This document shows, piece by piece, positions 1 through 8,319 of a stretch of 18,833 bases of DNA. Position 1 is the stretch's first letter. Each line of letters starts with the position of its first letter. The DNA comes from Podila epigama (lineage: Eukaryota > Mortierellomycota > Mortierellomycetes > Mortierellales > Mortierellaceae), in contig JAAAVE010000456.1 of NCBI GenBank assembly GCA_015679605.1, forward strand, positions 1 through 18,833, written 5' to 3'. The notes under the pieces were generated by a model. It had not been told where the DNA came from. It saw nothing but the letters and a program-made list of their open reading frames with translations, and did not search any database. Position numbers and translations under genes: made by a program.

Positions 1-602
1 GTAGTTCGAACAACCAATCGCGTCAGCTGTTTTTGCCGTCAACGCTTGGTCACATATTGTACCCTTCATCGTGAACTCTATCAGGCCCGCTCACATACAT
101 TTCAAAGAGTAAACGTTCTTGCGAAAGACAACAGTCATACAACCATACCTATGCTTCTACACATGGTAACACGCATTGCCTTGATGTTTTTGTTGTATGT
201 TGCTTGTAAAGCCTTGTTGCAAAATGAGGGATAGCCGTGCTTGTAGATGTATATTTTGGTCACTGAGAAAATATACCTTGGATGAATGCCGCTACTAGTT
301 TGCTGCTTCTATGCTTCATGATAGTGTGCCGCCGATGAGGAGAGCATTCAAAGGTTTTCTCGGAAATGTACAATGGAGAAAAAAGAGACACATACACGCT
401 TACAAACAAATTAACGTGCCGTTGAATGAACCCATTTTTTTTGAAACTTTCCTTTACCACGACTGTCACATCTTCCTTCCAACTCGTAGAATTTTGCACA
501 TGGCTGAGGGATGGAACGAGCCAAGTTCCAACTCATTAAAACACAAAGACGTGTTGCCATAGATACTGAAATAAGGAGGCCGTGTCTTGTTCTTTCTACG
601 AG

Positions 603-608
603 TTTATT
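603..608 (-). terminator. Candidate poly(A) signal for MAS2
   Basis: TTTATT on the plus strand reads AATAAA on the minus strand, about 410 nt beyond the MAS2 stop codon. It is the clearest canonical hexamer I found downstream of that gene, but the distance is long and fungal signals are often degenerate, so a nearer non-canonical site may be used instead. Confidence 0.3.
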
Positions 609-874
609 TAGTGCATGAGTACAACCACTGATACGATGGGCCCTATGTTTTTTTTTGGGAGCTGATTAAAGTGGCATTTTTTGCCCAGTTATCGGGTAGA
701 GGGATACTCCTCTTCCGCCTGTACAAAATAGTAGGTTTGTGACTTTTCGAGGACAAAAGCACGCTTTTTGATTCAGCATTTGCGATATTTGCGATGTGGA
801 GAAGGCGATGTGAGATGAACTCAAGACAAAAGAAAACAGGTCTTTGGAAAGTTCTAATATAACAGGGACACGCA

Positions 875-927
875 TACTCTCACTCTCACACTCTCACACT
901 CTCACACTCTCACACTCTCACATACAC
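875..927. repeat. CTCACA-type microsatellite
   Basis: The tract alternates CTCT and CACA in near-perfect 6 bp units (CTCACA, five to seven copies) and then decays into CATACACA. It lies inside the presumed 3' UTR of the minus-strand MAS2 gene, where it would be transcribed as repeated TGTGAG. A related 12 bp repeat lies in the presumed 3' UTR of SKI8. Confidence 0.85.
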
Positions 928-1018
928 AATTGAATCATACGACTCTGTAGTTCTGGTTGGTTTTTTTTGCAATCGTTATACAAAGGAAAAAAGAAAAGAA
1001 AAAAAAGAGATCTAGATT

Positions 1019-2873
1019 CTACCACTTGGCATTCTTGCCAAGACCATACTTCTCCACAACCTTTGGAGCATGCTCCAAGTTCTTGGTCAGACCCTGTCCT
1101 ACAATCGTCACTTCACCCGATCCTCCCGTCAGCTTTGCCACTCCTCCACCAAACACTCGGCGCGCGACACGTACAATGTCCTGCTGAGTCACCCTCTCAA
1201 TCTTGGCACACAACTCCTCTACTGGGACCTTGTATCCATGTACTTGCACCTGACGACCCAAATCCTCGAGCTGCACCATCTTGGACTCGAGGTTCATCAA
1301 CACACTTGATCGCAACTGGTTCTTGGACCGCTCCAGTTCTCCCTTGGCAATGCCTCCTTTACCCGTGCGGGTTGTCAACTCGAGTTCACGGACCATCACT
1401 TCCAGCAACATGGATTCGTAACCTGGGTAGCATGATCCAGAGATACCAAACAAACCAGAATCCGAGTAGCAGTGGTTGAAGCTCATGCATGATTCGATCC
1501 AGTTGTAGTGGTTGAGAACATTGGTGAACAGGCGTGAGTACATACCCTTGCCTGGACCTCCCGCCGAGAACGAACTTCCACCACCCATCAACAGCTGCAA
1601 TGTCGCCAGAGCATAAATGTCATCGTCGTGGATCGAAAGACCCTCAAATCCAAGATAGACATGCGTAAATTCCTGTGTATCATCCTCAATGAACATACTG
1701 CCGCCAGTGTAGTGGGCCACCTGCTTGCTCAGTCTTTCAAAATCGGATGTTGGTGTAGCGGATGCAGACTTGTTACCAAACAAAGACGAGAACAATCCAC
1801 CCTTTGACTTTGAATCCGACGACGCTCCCGAGCCTGTGGATGCTACTGACGGGTCAATATCCGAGGCAGCGGATGATGTGGGCTTCATATCGCCAAAGAG
1901 GTTCTTGGTCAACTCAACGACCTCGCCGTGATCAGCACCGACGGCCGAGACAACAATCCGCTCAGGCTTATACCATGTGTTGATGAACTGCTTGATATTA
2001 TCTGTCGTCATCGTCTCCAGCTTATCCATTGGGCAAAGGAGTGGGTTACCAAGAGTATTGTCCTTGTAAGCGACTGTGTGCAACAGCTCTGGCAGGAGCA
2101 ACTCGGGCTTTGTCCAGTACTCCTGAATCTCATGTCCTGCTGACACCCGTTGCTCCTCCAACTCCTCCTCCGAAATGATCGGGTTCCGAATCGTATCTGC
2201 CATGATCGCCAACATCTTTGGCAGGTCCTGAGGCAACAATGCTGATTGGTACATGATCGACTCTCTTGAACTCGAGCACATCACATTGCCTCCAGCTGCT
2301 TCCAATTCCGCCATCATCTTTTCACTCGTACGGTTGACTGTGCTCTTGAAGGCTAAGCGATCAAGGATATGGCTCACACCAGATGTTGTCTCATCCTCGT
2401 ATCTTGATCCAGCGTCCACATAAACACCCAATGATGCAAAATGACCTTGGCTATCCTCTGTCGCCACACGGACTCCATTTGGTAACTTTGTGACCTTGGA
2501 AGCTCCGATCGATTCCGTTGATGTTCCTGCTGTTGTTGTCGTCGAAGAAGGTGTCACTTTTGTAAAAGTGGTTGGTTCAGTGGCCTATAAACGTATGAGA
2601 GGGGGGTAGCAGAGAGAGAGAGCAAAATAGGAAAGAGAAAAAAAGAGAGAGTTGGAAACAATTGGATCAACACACAAGAACACACACATGGAAAATGATT
2701 TCAATGGAATTGAAAGTGCAAAAAGGATATACCTTGATCTCTGTCTGGGATGCTTGCTGGTGCTTGTTCATGCGATTGATGAGAGGAGTGACCAAAGGTT
2801 TGGTGATGTGCGTAGCCCTCCTGGAAAAGGGCAGGACATGGCGTGCAATAGCACCGCTCAATTGCTTTGACAT
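1019..2873 (-). CDS. MAS2: Mitochondrial processing peptidase alpha subunit
   Basis: Two exons, 2733-2873 and 1019-2584, joined in phase 0 across a 148 nt intron, give about 568 residues. The protein is the substrate-recognising, non-catalytic subunit of the matrix peptidase that removes targeting presequences; its partner is the beta subunit (Mas1). Exon 1 encodes a presequence of about 40 residues rich in Arg, Lys, Ser and hydroxylated residues and nearly free of acids. The M16 fold follows from about residue 78 (TKLPNGVRVATE). Where the beta subunit has the zinc motif HxxEH, this chain has HILDR at residues 119-123, so it is catalytically dead, as expected for alpha. The glycine-rich loop that guides the substrate is intact at residues 381-394 (GGGSSFSAGGPGKG). 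An unusual Ser-rich, low-complexity insertion occupies about residues 281-330 between the two halves. The ATG at 2871-2873 is chosen because it opens the presequence. Identification is very secure; the intron rests on matching GT/AG and an unbroken frame. Confidence 0.95.
2585..2732 (-). other. MAS2 intron
   Basis: On the minus strand the donor reads AAG/GTATAT and the acceptor TTTATAG/GCC. The intron is 148 nt, phase 0, and its sense strand is pyrimidine-rich. Removing it joins the presequence exon (ending TEIK) to the mature domain (starting ATEPTTF) without a frameshift. The downstream exon has no in-frame ATG near its start, which supports the splice. Confidence 0.85.
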
Positions 2874-2937
2874 GATTAATTAATACCGAGATTTGTCTTG
2901 GGCACGTTAGTGGGGTGAGGTGATGGTGTAGTTTGTG

Positions 2938-2982
<45 letters not shown>

Positions 2983-3343
2983 GGTGTTCAATGGTAGGAC
3001 CCTGAGGAACAAAATGCAGGGAACTGCCAAAAAAAAAAAAAGAAGAGGAATGAAGAAGAATGGAAAAAAAAAAGTGCGAAGCAAAAGGATTGATAAACCC
3101 TCAAGTGAGTGTGAAAAGCGGAGAGAATTCACTTTTGATCCAGGACGTTCGTTTTTTCTTTGTCCCGAAATGGCAACATGTTGCAATTGTCCAAAGTCTT
3201 TTTGGGGAGTGGTCGGTGTAAAAAAGATTAAAAGCCACCAGTGCATCTTTTCTGACAAGCAAGGGGGGAAATGGAGCATCACTCACGTTTGAAGCTTCTT
3301 TGCATTCACACTGACCTTCCTTCACGCCCAATATTCATTCATT
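2874..3343. promoter_or_regulatory. Divergent promoter region between MAS2 and SKI8
   Basis: This stretch of 470 bases separates the start codons of two genes transcribed away from each other, so it must hold both promoters and both 5' leaders. It carries an (AG)18-19 tract close to the MAS2 side, which is CT-rich in the MAS2 sense, and several A-runs. I cannot identify a TATA box or a named factor site with confidence. Open frames of about 100 codons across it on both strands are lysine- or phenylalanine-rich and look non-coding. Confidence 0.6.
2943..2979. repeat. (AG)n dinucleotide tract
   Basis: About 18 uninterrupted AG units lie some 70-105 bases upstream of the MAS2 start codon. In the MAS2 sense this is a (CT)n tract, the kind of pyrimidine tract common in fungal promoters and leaders. 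Length polymorphism is likely. Confidence 0.95.
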
Positions 3344-5428
3344 ATGGTAGATCACCATTCATCAAGATATATAATGCATGGGACTAGGATGCCCATTAAT
3401 TTCCAAAGAGACTGACATGATTATCGAAATCCATCTTTTTAGCCCGCACAGTTCGTTACAAGCTTGAGCAAGGATGAAGGTTGATTCTCTCTCACTGTCT
3501 CTTGTCACTCGTTTCCTTCACCCGCCACAAAAAAATATAAATACACAAGGATATCTACCTAAACTGACTCGACCAACTTTTGAAAAAAAAAATTACTTTA
3601 CGCGTACACCTATAGCCCACGAAGATGGCATCTGGAGCGTATCTTGGTCATCAAAGAACATGCTTGTCACTGGTTCTGTTGACAACACTGTTCGCGTCTG
3701 GTAAGCTCAAACAAAAAGCGCGTAACGACATGTAAACTGCGAGAAAGTATAAGCTCTATGTCTTTGGCCGCGATATACGACCTCTTCTTAACTCAAGCTA
3801 CTTTTCTTGGTGTTTGCATTCTAGGGATGCTGAAAGCGGTGATTTGAAGACCACACTCACAGGACATAATTTGGGCGTCAACTCGGTCGACACGAACGTG
3901 GAGGGAACATGTAGGTCACACTTGCACATACCGCCGTTTGGTTGATTTTGTTCTACAGAAAAATGGATGCTGTGATCCACCATCTGGCTTATTAACAATG
4001 TATCTCGATATACACGACAACATGCGTCCAATCAACATTCTAGTGGCGGTCTCGACATCGCTGGATAGTCAGATCAGGATCTGGGATTTGGAGCAGCTCA
4101 AGCAGCAAAAGGTTATTGACGTTGGCGCAGGTAAGAGAAGAAATGAAGAAACGAAGATATTTGTCACACTTCAAAAGACTCGTGTGCTTTATATTCTCTG
4201 ATCCCTCACCCACTCAAAAAAATAATTGATTACCAACATTTCTATAGCTGAGGTATGGACCGCAAAGTTCTCTCCCGACTCAAAGCACATTGTGACAGGA
4301 TCAGCCTCTGGAAACCTGAACCAATTCAACGTTGAGAGCGGAGAAAAAGTACAGATATTTGAAGGACGTGGCAAGTTTGCCATGTGTGTCGCCTATGTAA
4401 GTCAGTCGTCGTGTATTTATGTTTATCTCTCGTGTGGTATGCAGTACTTCCTAGCAAGACGAGGTTCATAGGATGCAAAAACACGTCAATGTTGAAACTC
4501 AATTTCACTCGTTGTCATTTCTATTACAGAGTCCCAACGGAGAGTACGTTGCCTGTGGAACAGAATCATCGTCAGACTCGGCTACTGTTCTTCTCTTTGA
4601 CGTTGCCACAGGAAAGCTTCGCAACACCTTCAAAGGTAATATCTTATTTTTCTTCTCCTCGGTTGCCCCTCGATAAAAATCGACTACTTACTCAAACATC
4701 ATATCTCATTGTTCTTTTTTTCGATGATAGGTCATGCTATGACTGTGCGTTCCCTTGCATTCTCGGATGATTCTTCAAAGCTTGTTACTGGTTCAGATGA
4801 CAAGCGCCTCATGATCTACGACGCGTAAGGAAAAATATTTGCAGTTTCGGTGACTCGGATTAAGAGAGAGAGAGAGAGAGAAAAAAAAGCTTGATTGGAA
4901 CCCATGGTTTATCGGACGTGATTATTAATTCAATCCATGTGATGTTTGAATAGTGTGCATGGTGACACCATCCGTACATTGTCAGGACATTCTTCTTGGG
5001 TGACGAGCGTGGCAGTCAGCAGTGACGGCGTGCATGTTGCATCAGGGTAAGTTACATGACGCTGCGCAAAAAAAAATGTTATGTTTCTTATGCCATGCTA
5101 CATTTTTGACTTTTCAATTTATTCATTTGTATATATTTGGTCCTGGACGAAATAGTTCGAGTGATAGCAAGGTCAAGCTGTGGGATCTGGTTGCAGACCA
5201 GTGCATTCTCACCATGGATGGACACAGTGATCAGGTACGGTTATACATCGCTATTTAATGACGGACTATTTGCTCCAAGGTTATTTTTGTTTTTCTAGAT
5301 GTCTATGCTCACTGACTTGTATACAAATGATACTGTAGGTGTGGGGTTTGGCATGGAACAAGAAGGGAAACAAGTTTGCGTCGGTATCGGATGATAGGTC
5401 GATCAAGTACTACTCGTCGTCTTCGTAG
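3344..5428 (+). CDS. SKI8: Ski8/WDR61-type WD40 repeat protein
   Basis: Eleven exons: 3344-3346, 3443-3479, 3616-3700, 3825-3910, 4044-4130, 4248-4396, 4530-4635, 4731-4824, 4954-5046, 5156-5234, 5339-5428. They total 909 nt, a 302-residue protein, close to the roughly 305 of human WDR61. Every intron has GT and AG borders, is 95-136 nt long, and all phases agree. The protein forms a seven-bladed beta propeller. Family hallmarks are visible in order: AHEDGIWSVSW, VTGSVDNTVRVWD, GHNLGVNSVD, SLDSQIRIWDLE, SPDSKHIVTGSASGN, RGKFAMCVAYSPNGEY, FDVATGKL, GHAMTVRSLAFS, GHSSWVTSVAVS, SSDSKVKLWDL and HSDQVWGLAWN. Ski8 is a scaffold of the cytoplasmic Ski complex, which feeds mRNA to the exosome; relatives also join Paf1C or act in meiotic recombination (Rec14). 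Those roles are family knowledge. The start is inferred: ATG at 3344 spliced directly to CCCGCACAG gives MPAQFVTS, matching the short N-terminus of relatives; branch point CTGAC at 3412-3416 supports it. Identity is very secure, exon 1 less so. Confidence 0.94.
3347..3442 (+). other. SKI8 intron 1, directly after the start codon
   Basis: The donor reads ATG/GTAGAT and the acceptor CTTTTTAG/CCC. The intron is 96 nt with a CTGAC branch-point-like element at 3412-3416, 26 nt before the acceptor. It is inferred because the second coding exon, which reads PAQFVTSLSKDE in the right phase, has no ATG of its own in frame. Confidence 0.7.
4863..4880. repeat. Short (AG)n tract inside SKI8 intron 8
   Basis: Nine AG units followed by an A-run lie within the 129 nt intron at 4825-4953. 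No coding effect is expected. Confidence 0.85.
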
Positions 5429-6015
5429 CAAACTCACACATACAATACATGCTCACAGACATACTCACAGACACACTCACACACTCACTCGCTCACTCAC
5501 TCACACACATTCTCACTCACATTCTCACTCACATTCTCGCTCACATTCTCACTCACATGCTCACACAAAAAAGAAAATTTTCGCCAAGCTACAACCTCAT
5601 TTGACTCTTTTCCTTTTATGGAAATTTTGACCCTGTCTGATTTGACACCATGGCACATTGCCACCAGAGCCCTTATTTTTTTAAAGATTCTTTGGTCTTC
5701 GCAAACTCTCATTCTTTTTTACTTTTTCACTCATTCATTCATTCATCCATTCATCCACCCGTTACACCTTTTCTCCATACCCCACACCACAACTTCACTG
5801 CTCTTTAAGCACTCTCTCAAGTTGATTACTTTTCATTTCAGTGTTCCCTTTCTTATCACTGCCACTCCACCTTCACTCAAAAAACAAAGGCTACCATACT
5901 ATTGCTACTTCTTGGGAGCCAAAGCAGGACACAGCAAGCTCCCACTTTTTTTTTCATAATACTCTCGCCAGGTCGATTTCGATCCAGGAGCTTTTAAATC
6001 TAGAAAGAGCCCGAC
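5429..6015. other. SKI8 3' UTR and promoter of the next gene
   Basis: This stretch of 587 bases lies between two plus-strand genes. The left part is a CTCACA-rich repeat that must lie in or near the SKI8 3' UTR. The right part is pyrimidine-rich (about 5690-5880, with ATTC/CATT tetramers near 5727-5757), as expected for the leader and promoter of the gene starting at 6016. I saw no AATAAA. Open frames here, such as 113 codons at 5618-5959, are Phe/Leu/His-rich translations of CT-rich DNA and not supported as genes. Confidence 0.6.
5509..5556. repeat. 12 bp tandem repeat, four copies
   Basis: Units ATTCTCACTCAC at 5509-5520, 5521-5532, 5533-5544 (one change, A to G) and 5545-5556, then a decayed copy. 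Irregular CTCACA/CACACT units extend the tract leftwards to about 5440. It starts just after the SKI8 stop codon at 5426-5428, so it probably lies in the 3' UTR. Confidence 0.92.
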
Positions 6016-7380
6016 ATGATGCTTTCGACAAATCAGAGCGAGACCCAAGCGTTGGTGGCACTGCTCAAAGTGACGGCAGAGGAATTCGAGCTCCAGGAGC
6101 TTACTAAAGCAAATACGAACGCCAACAGTGGTCCACCAAGAGTAAAATCTTACCGAAAACTCAAGACAAGCTTCTCACCCTCACCTCCTCGACCAAACGG
6201 ACCCTTTTTTTTCAAGTACGTTGTTCTCTTTACTTTTCCTGATTCAATAACCTTTTTTTACTACTTCCCCTTTTCTTCTTGTTTGGTTTTTATATTCCAG
6301 GCTAGCCCCAATTATTATTGTTTGATTAATCCATTTTTAAAATTTCATCTTCGCCACAGGCACGAGAGCCGGTTCTTCACTCACACGAGCAATACAAGCG
6401 ACACGACAGAGAGCAAACAAGACAATTCCCAAGACATCCTGCCGTCTTCTGATGACTCCCTTGAACCACCAAGGAAAAAATGGAGAGTCCTTGGCATCAT
6501 GGACGATGACAAGGACAGCCTCGAAGCAAGTGCACAGACCAAGGAAAAGGAGAACGATCAACAATTCGAACTTTCCAAACGCCACCAAGACGAAGTAAAA
6601 ACCCCTGCTTCGCCTTTGCCCACCACTCGTGTGTCACAAATGGCAAGGGCCAGCAATAATACCAGCACACAATCCGAATCCTCTTCCCTCAAAAAGAGAC
6701 GAATCCACAAGACAGTTTCCTTTGACGAATCTTTGAACACTGTTCACGAGTTTCATCAAGCTTCTTCCATCTTTTATCCACTCGACTCTTCTGACAGCTC
6801 ATCATCGTTTTCATCAATGTTTTCGACTTCAACAACAACCACATCAACGACGACAACAACAACAAGAACAGCAAGAACATCTCGCATAATCGCGGGAAAA
6901 AGCATGACTGACTCAGATGAAGACATGGTTTCCGCAGACGACATGTCCTTCGATGATGTCCATGATATGTCTTTACTAGAAGAAGAGGAAGAAAATGAGG
7001 AGGAAGAAGATGATGACGAAGAAGACTTTACACTTTCGGCCACTTGGCCATGGCCGGCCTCACAAGCACCGCTCATTGCCATGCAAGAACAGGGTGCCGG
7101 GTCAGAACAGCAGCAAGATGCACAAAACCAAGAGCAATTCAACGACACATACAGCGACGATAATGACGATTGTCATACCAGCCTCAACGAGGAACATAAA
7201 CAGCAACAAGAACAAGAACAAGAACAAGAACAAGAACAAGAACAAGAACAAGAACAAGATGATGATAATGATGATGAAGGAGAAGAACCTTTCAGCATGT
7301 CACTCGAAAACACATCCCAACAAGTCCTGGACTTTACCGCAAGTTTGACCCGTCTCTGGTCGTTCCCATCAGCGTGTTAG
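6016..7380 (+). CDS. Acidic, disordered protein of unknown function with RVxF-like motif
   Basis: I do not recognise the family. Exons 6016-6215 and 6360-7380 give 406 residues; without the splice the frame stays open for 454. The N-terminus (about residues 1-40) can form a helix (ALVALLKVTAEEFELQEL). Basic clusters that could be nuclear signals follow: PPRKKWR and LKKRRIHK. The latter runs straight into KTVSF (residues 184-188), which fits the (K/R)-x-V-x-F docking motif for protein phosphatase 1, with spaced hydrophobics after it (SLNTVHEF). A KEN triplet occurs in TKEKEND. Then come Ser/Thr runs, a very acidic stretch rich in Glu and Asp, and a Glu-Gln repeat from about residue 348. The last 25 residues (SQQVLDFTASLTRLWSFP) look ordered and could be a second short motif. 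Codon-level low complexity is strong, but basic and hydrophobic motifs and a long frame argue for a real gene. A regulatory subunit of PP1 is only a hypothesis. Confidence 0.7.
   Translation: MMLSTNQSETQALVALLKVTAEEFELQELTKANTNANSGPPRVKSYRKLKTSFSPSPPRPNGPFFFKYVVLFTFPDSITFFYYFPFSSCLVFIFQASPNYYCLINPFLKFHLRHRHESRFFTHTSNTSDTTESKQDNSQDILPSSDDSLEPPRKKWRVLGIMDDDKDSLEASAQTKEKENDQQFELSKRHQDEVKTPASPLPTTRVSQMARASNNTSTQSESSSLKKRRIHKTVSFDESLNTVHEFHQASSIFYPLDSSDSSSSFSSMFSTSTTTTSTTTTTTRTARTSRIIAGKSMTDSDEDMVSADDMSFDDVHDMSLLEEEEENEEEEDDDEEDFTLSATWPWPASQAPLIAMQEQGAGSEQQQDAQNQEQFNDTYSDDNDDCHTSLNEEHKQQQEQEQEQEQEQEQEQEQDDDNDDEGEEPFSMSLENTSQQVLDFTASLTRLWSFPSAC
6216..6359 (+). other. Probable in-frame intron of the unknown gene
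   Basis: Donor TTCAA/GTACGT and acceptor GCCACAG/GCAC enclose 144 nt, exactly 48 codons without a stop. Its translation is rich in Phe, Tyr and Leu (PDSITFFYYFPFSS), quite unlike the hydrophilic protein around it, so it is most likely intron. An earlier acceptor (ATTCCAG at about 6295-6300) would shift the frame into a TGA within nine codons. Retention would be silent for the frame. Confidence 0.75.
7204..7258 (+). repeat. CAAGAA hexanucleotide repeat coding for Gln-Glu
   Basis: About nine tandem CAAGAA units in frame produce an alternating Gln-Glu tract in the unknown acidic protein. Being a 6 bp unit, length changes keep the frame. A GATGAT run coding for Asp follows immediately. Confidence 0.93.
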
Positions 7381-7500
7381 CTTCTTTTCTTTCTACATTT
7401 TCCTTTTCCCCCCCTTTTATCGACAGATTTTCTTCTTTTACGCCCTTTTTTTGCGCCACACGAACAATTTGTTCCAACATATAAAAGCTAGCATAGCACT

Positions 7501-7546
7501 AATAAAACAGCGCCTAATTTTTTACTATTACATCCTTCACAATAAA
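7501..7546 (+). terminator. Two AATAAA poly(A) signals for the unknown gene
   Basis: AATAAA occurs at 7501-7506 and again at 7541-7546, 121 and 161 nt after the stop codon that ends at 7380. Both lie in AT-rich DNA, a reasonable place for 3' end formation of the plus-strand transcript. Confidence 0.55.
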
Positions 7547-7589
7547 TTGGACACACACATCCTGACAAGAGAATAGAGTGTACATTGTT

Positions 7590-7600
7590 TTTATTTTATT
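7590..7600 (-). terminator. Overlapping AATAAA signals, minus strand
   Basis: On the minus strand this reads AATAAAATAAA, two overlapping canonical hexamers about 720 nt after the inferred stop of the CH/spectrin-like gene. If used, that gene has a long 3' UTR that includes the CAA/CTACAA repeat, and the two convergent transcripts nearly meet here. Confidence 0.4.
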
Positions 7601-7786
7601 ATTGTAACGTAACATTATAAATCTTTAGGGACAAAACAGGAAGGTTTTAGACTTGGCAAGGGGAGTGAGGCGGAAAAAGGTGATGTGAAGAAGGGGGTTT
7701 TGGGGAGGAAAGGAGGTATTGGAGTAGAAGTCATTTCAAAAGGTCATTACAAAAGGTCATCATCGGAAATTGTCGTTACTTGCTTG

Positions 7787-7975
7787 GTGTTGTTGTTGTA
7801 AATGTTTTTGTAGTTGTGTTTGTAGTTGTGTTTGTAGTTGTAGTTGTAGTTGTAGTTGAGTTGTTGTTTTTTGTTGTTGTAGTAATTGTTGTAATAGATG
7901 AAATTGTAGTAGTTGTGGTTGTTGTTTTTTGTAGATGTAGATATTGTTGTAGTTGTTGATCTTTGTTCTTGATGT
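7787..7975. repeat. GTTGTA/TTG degenerate repeat tract
   Basis: A run of GTTGTA, TAGTTG and GTT units, including two copies of a 12 bp unit TTTGTAGTTGTG (about 7807-7831) and about five TAGTTG hexamers after it. On the minus strand it reads CAACTACAA and would encode Gln/Leu/Thr or Asn/Tyr runs depending on frame. Probably 3' UTR of the CH/spectrin-like gene. Confidence 0.85.
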
Positions 7976-8319
7976 TGTTGAGAAACGTGCTCGCTCGGAT
8001 GCCCGAGTTAGTGCGTCCATTGATTTCGAGGTCAAGTCAATTGCCTCAAAAACTATAAGAGAGCAGACGGGCGAGCGAGTGCGCGCGCGAGAGTGAGCGA
8101 GAGAGGAGGGAAGAAAGAAAGAGAGACGGAGACATGGAGAGCAAAGAGAATGACAGACAAACAAGCAGATGGGCGTCTGGCTGTAAGAAAAAAAAGGGCC
8201 TTTTTTTTCCTTGTAAAAACAAGAAAGGTCCTCGTCTCGGATGCACAAAGTAATCGAGCATCTCGAAACAAACAAGGCCATTTTTTTTGTTGTCTCCATT
8301 GTCGTCGCCTTTTTCTTTT

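Larger units (their letters stand above)
1..1018. other. Intergenic region with MAS2 3' UTR
   Basis: No gene recognised. Open frames on both strands are short (62-83 codons), have no recognisable domain and have no convincing splice structure. The right part must hold the 3' UTR of the minus-strand MAS2 gene, whose stop codon is at 1019-1021. An A-rich run with many purines (about 982-1012) lies directly after that stop, and a CTCACA-type tandem repeat lies at about 875-927. The leftmost 550 bases could hold the edge of a neighbouring gene, but I cannot show it. Confidence 0.6.
7381..8319. other. Convergent 3' region between two genes
   Basis: The plus-strand unknown gene ends at 7380 and the minus-strand CH/spectrin-like gene ends at 8320, so this holds both 3' UTRs. 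It contains poly(A) signals for both strands, a GTTGTA-type repeat (about 7787-7975), a purine-rich stretch with GAGCGAGCGAGTGCGCGC-like sequence near 8066-8130, and an A8GGGCCT8 palindrome (8188-8208). Open frames here, up to 232 codons on the minus strand (7760-8458), are low-complexity; I treat them as non-coding unless alternative splicing of the neighbouring gene uses them. Confidence 0.6.

Noticed and set aside
1-20. GTTCGAA near the left edge, like a tRNA T-loop
   Set aside because: No acceptor stem, D-arm or anticodon arm can be placed around it, and no other tRNA-like cloverleaf was seen in the window.
3474-3704. ATG at 3474 as SKI8 start, reading through to exon 3
   Set aside because: It would add about 50 low-complexity residues translated from an intron with GT/AG borders and a CTGAC element. 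The spliced model gives the family's expected N-terminus.
6774-7148. 124-codon antisense frame rich in Ser and Val
   Set aside because: It is the mirror of Glu/Asp and Thr codon runs in the plus-strand gene, so a shadow.
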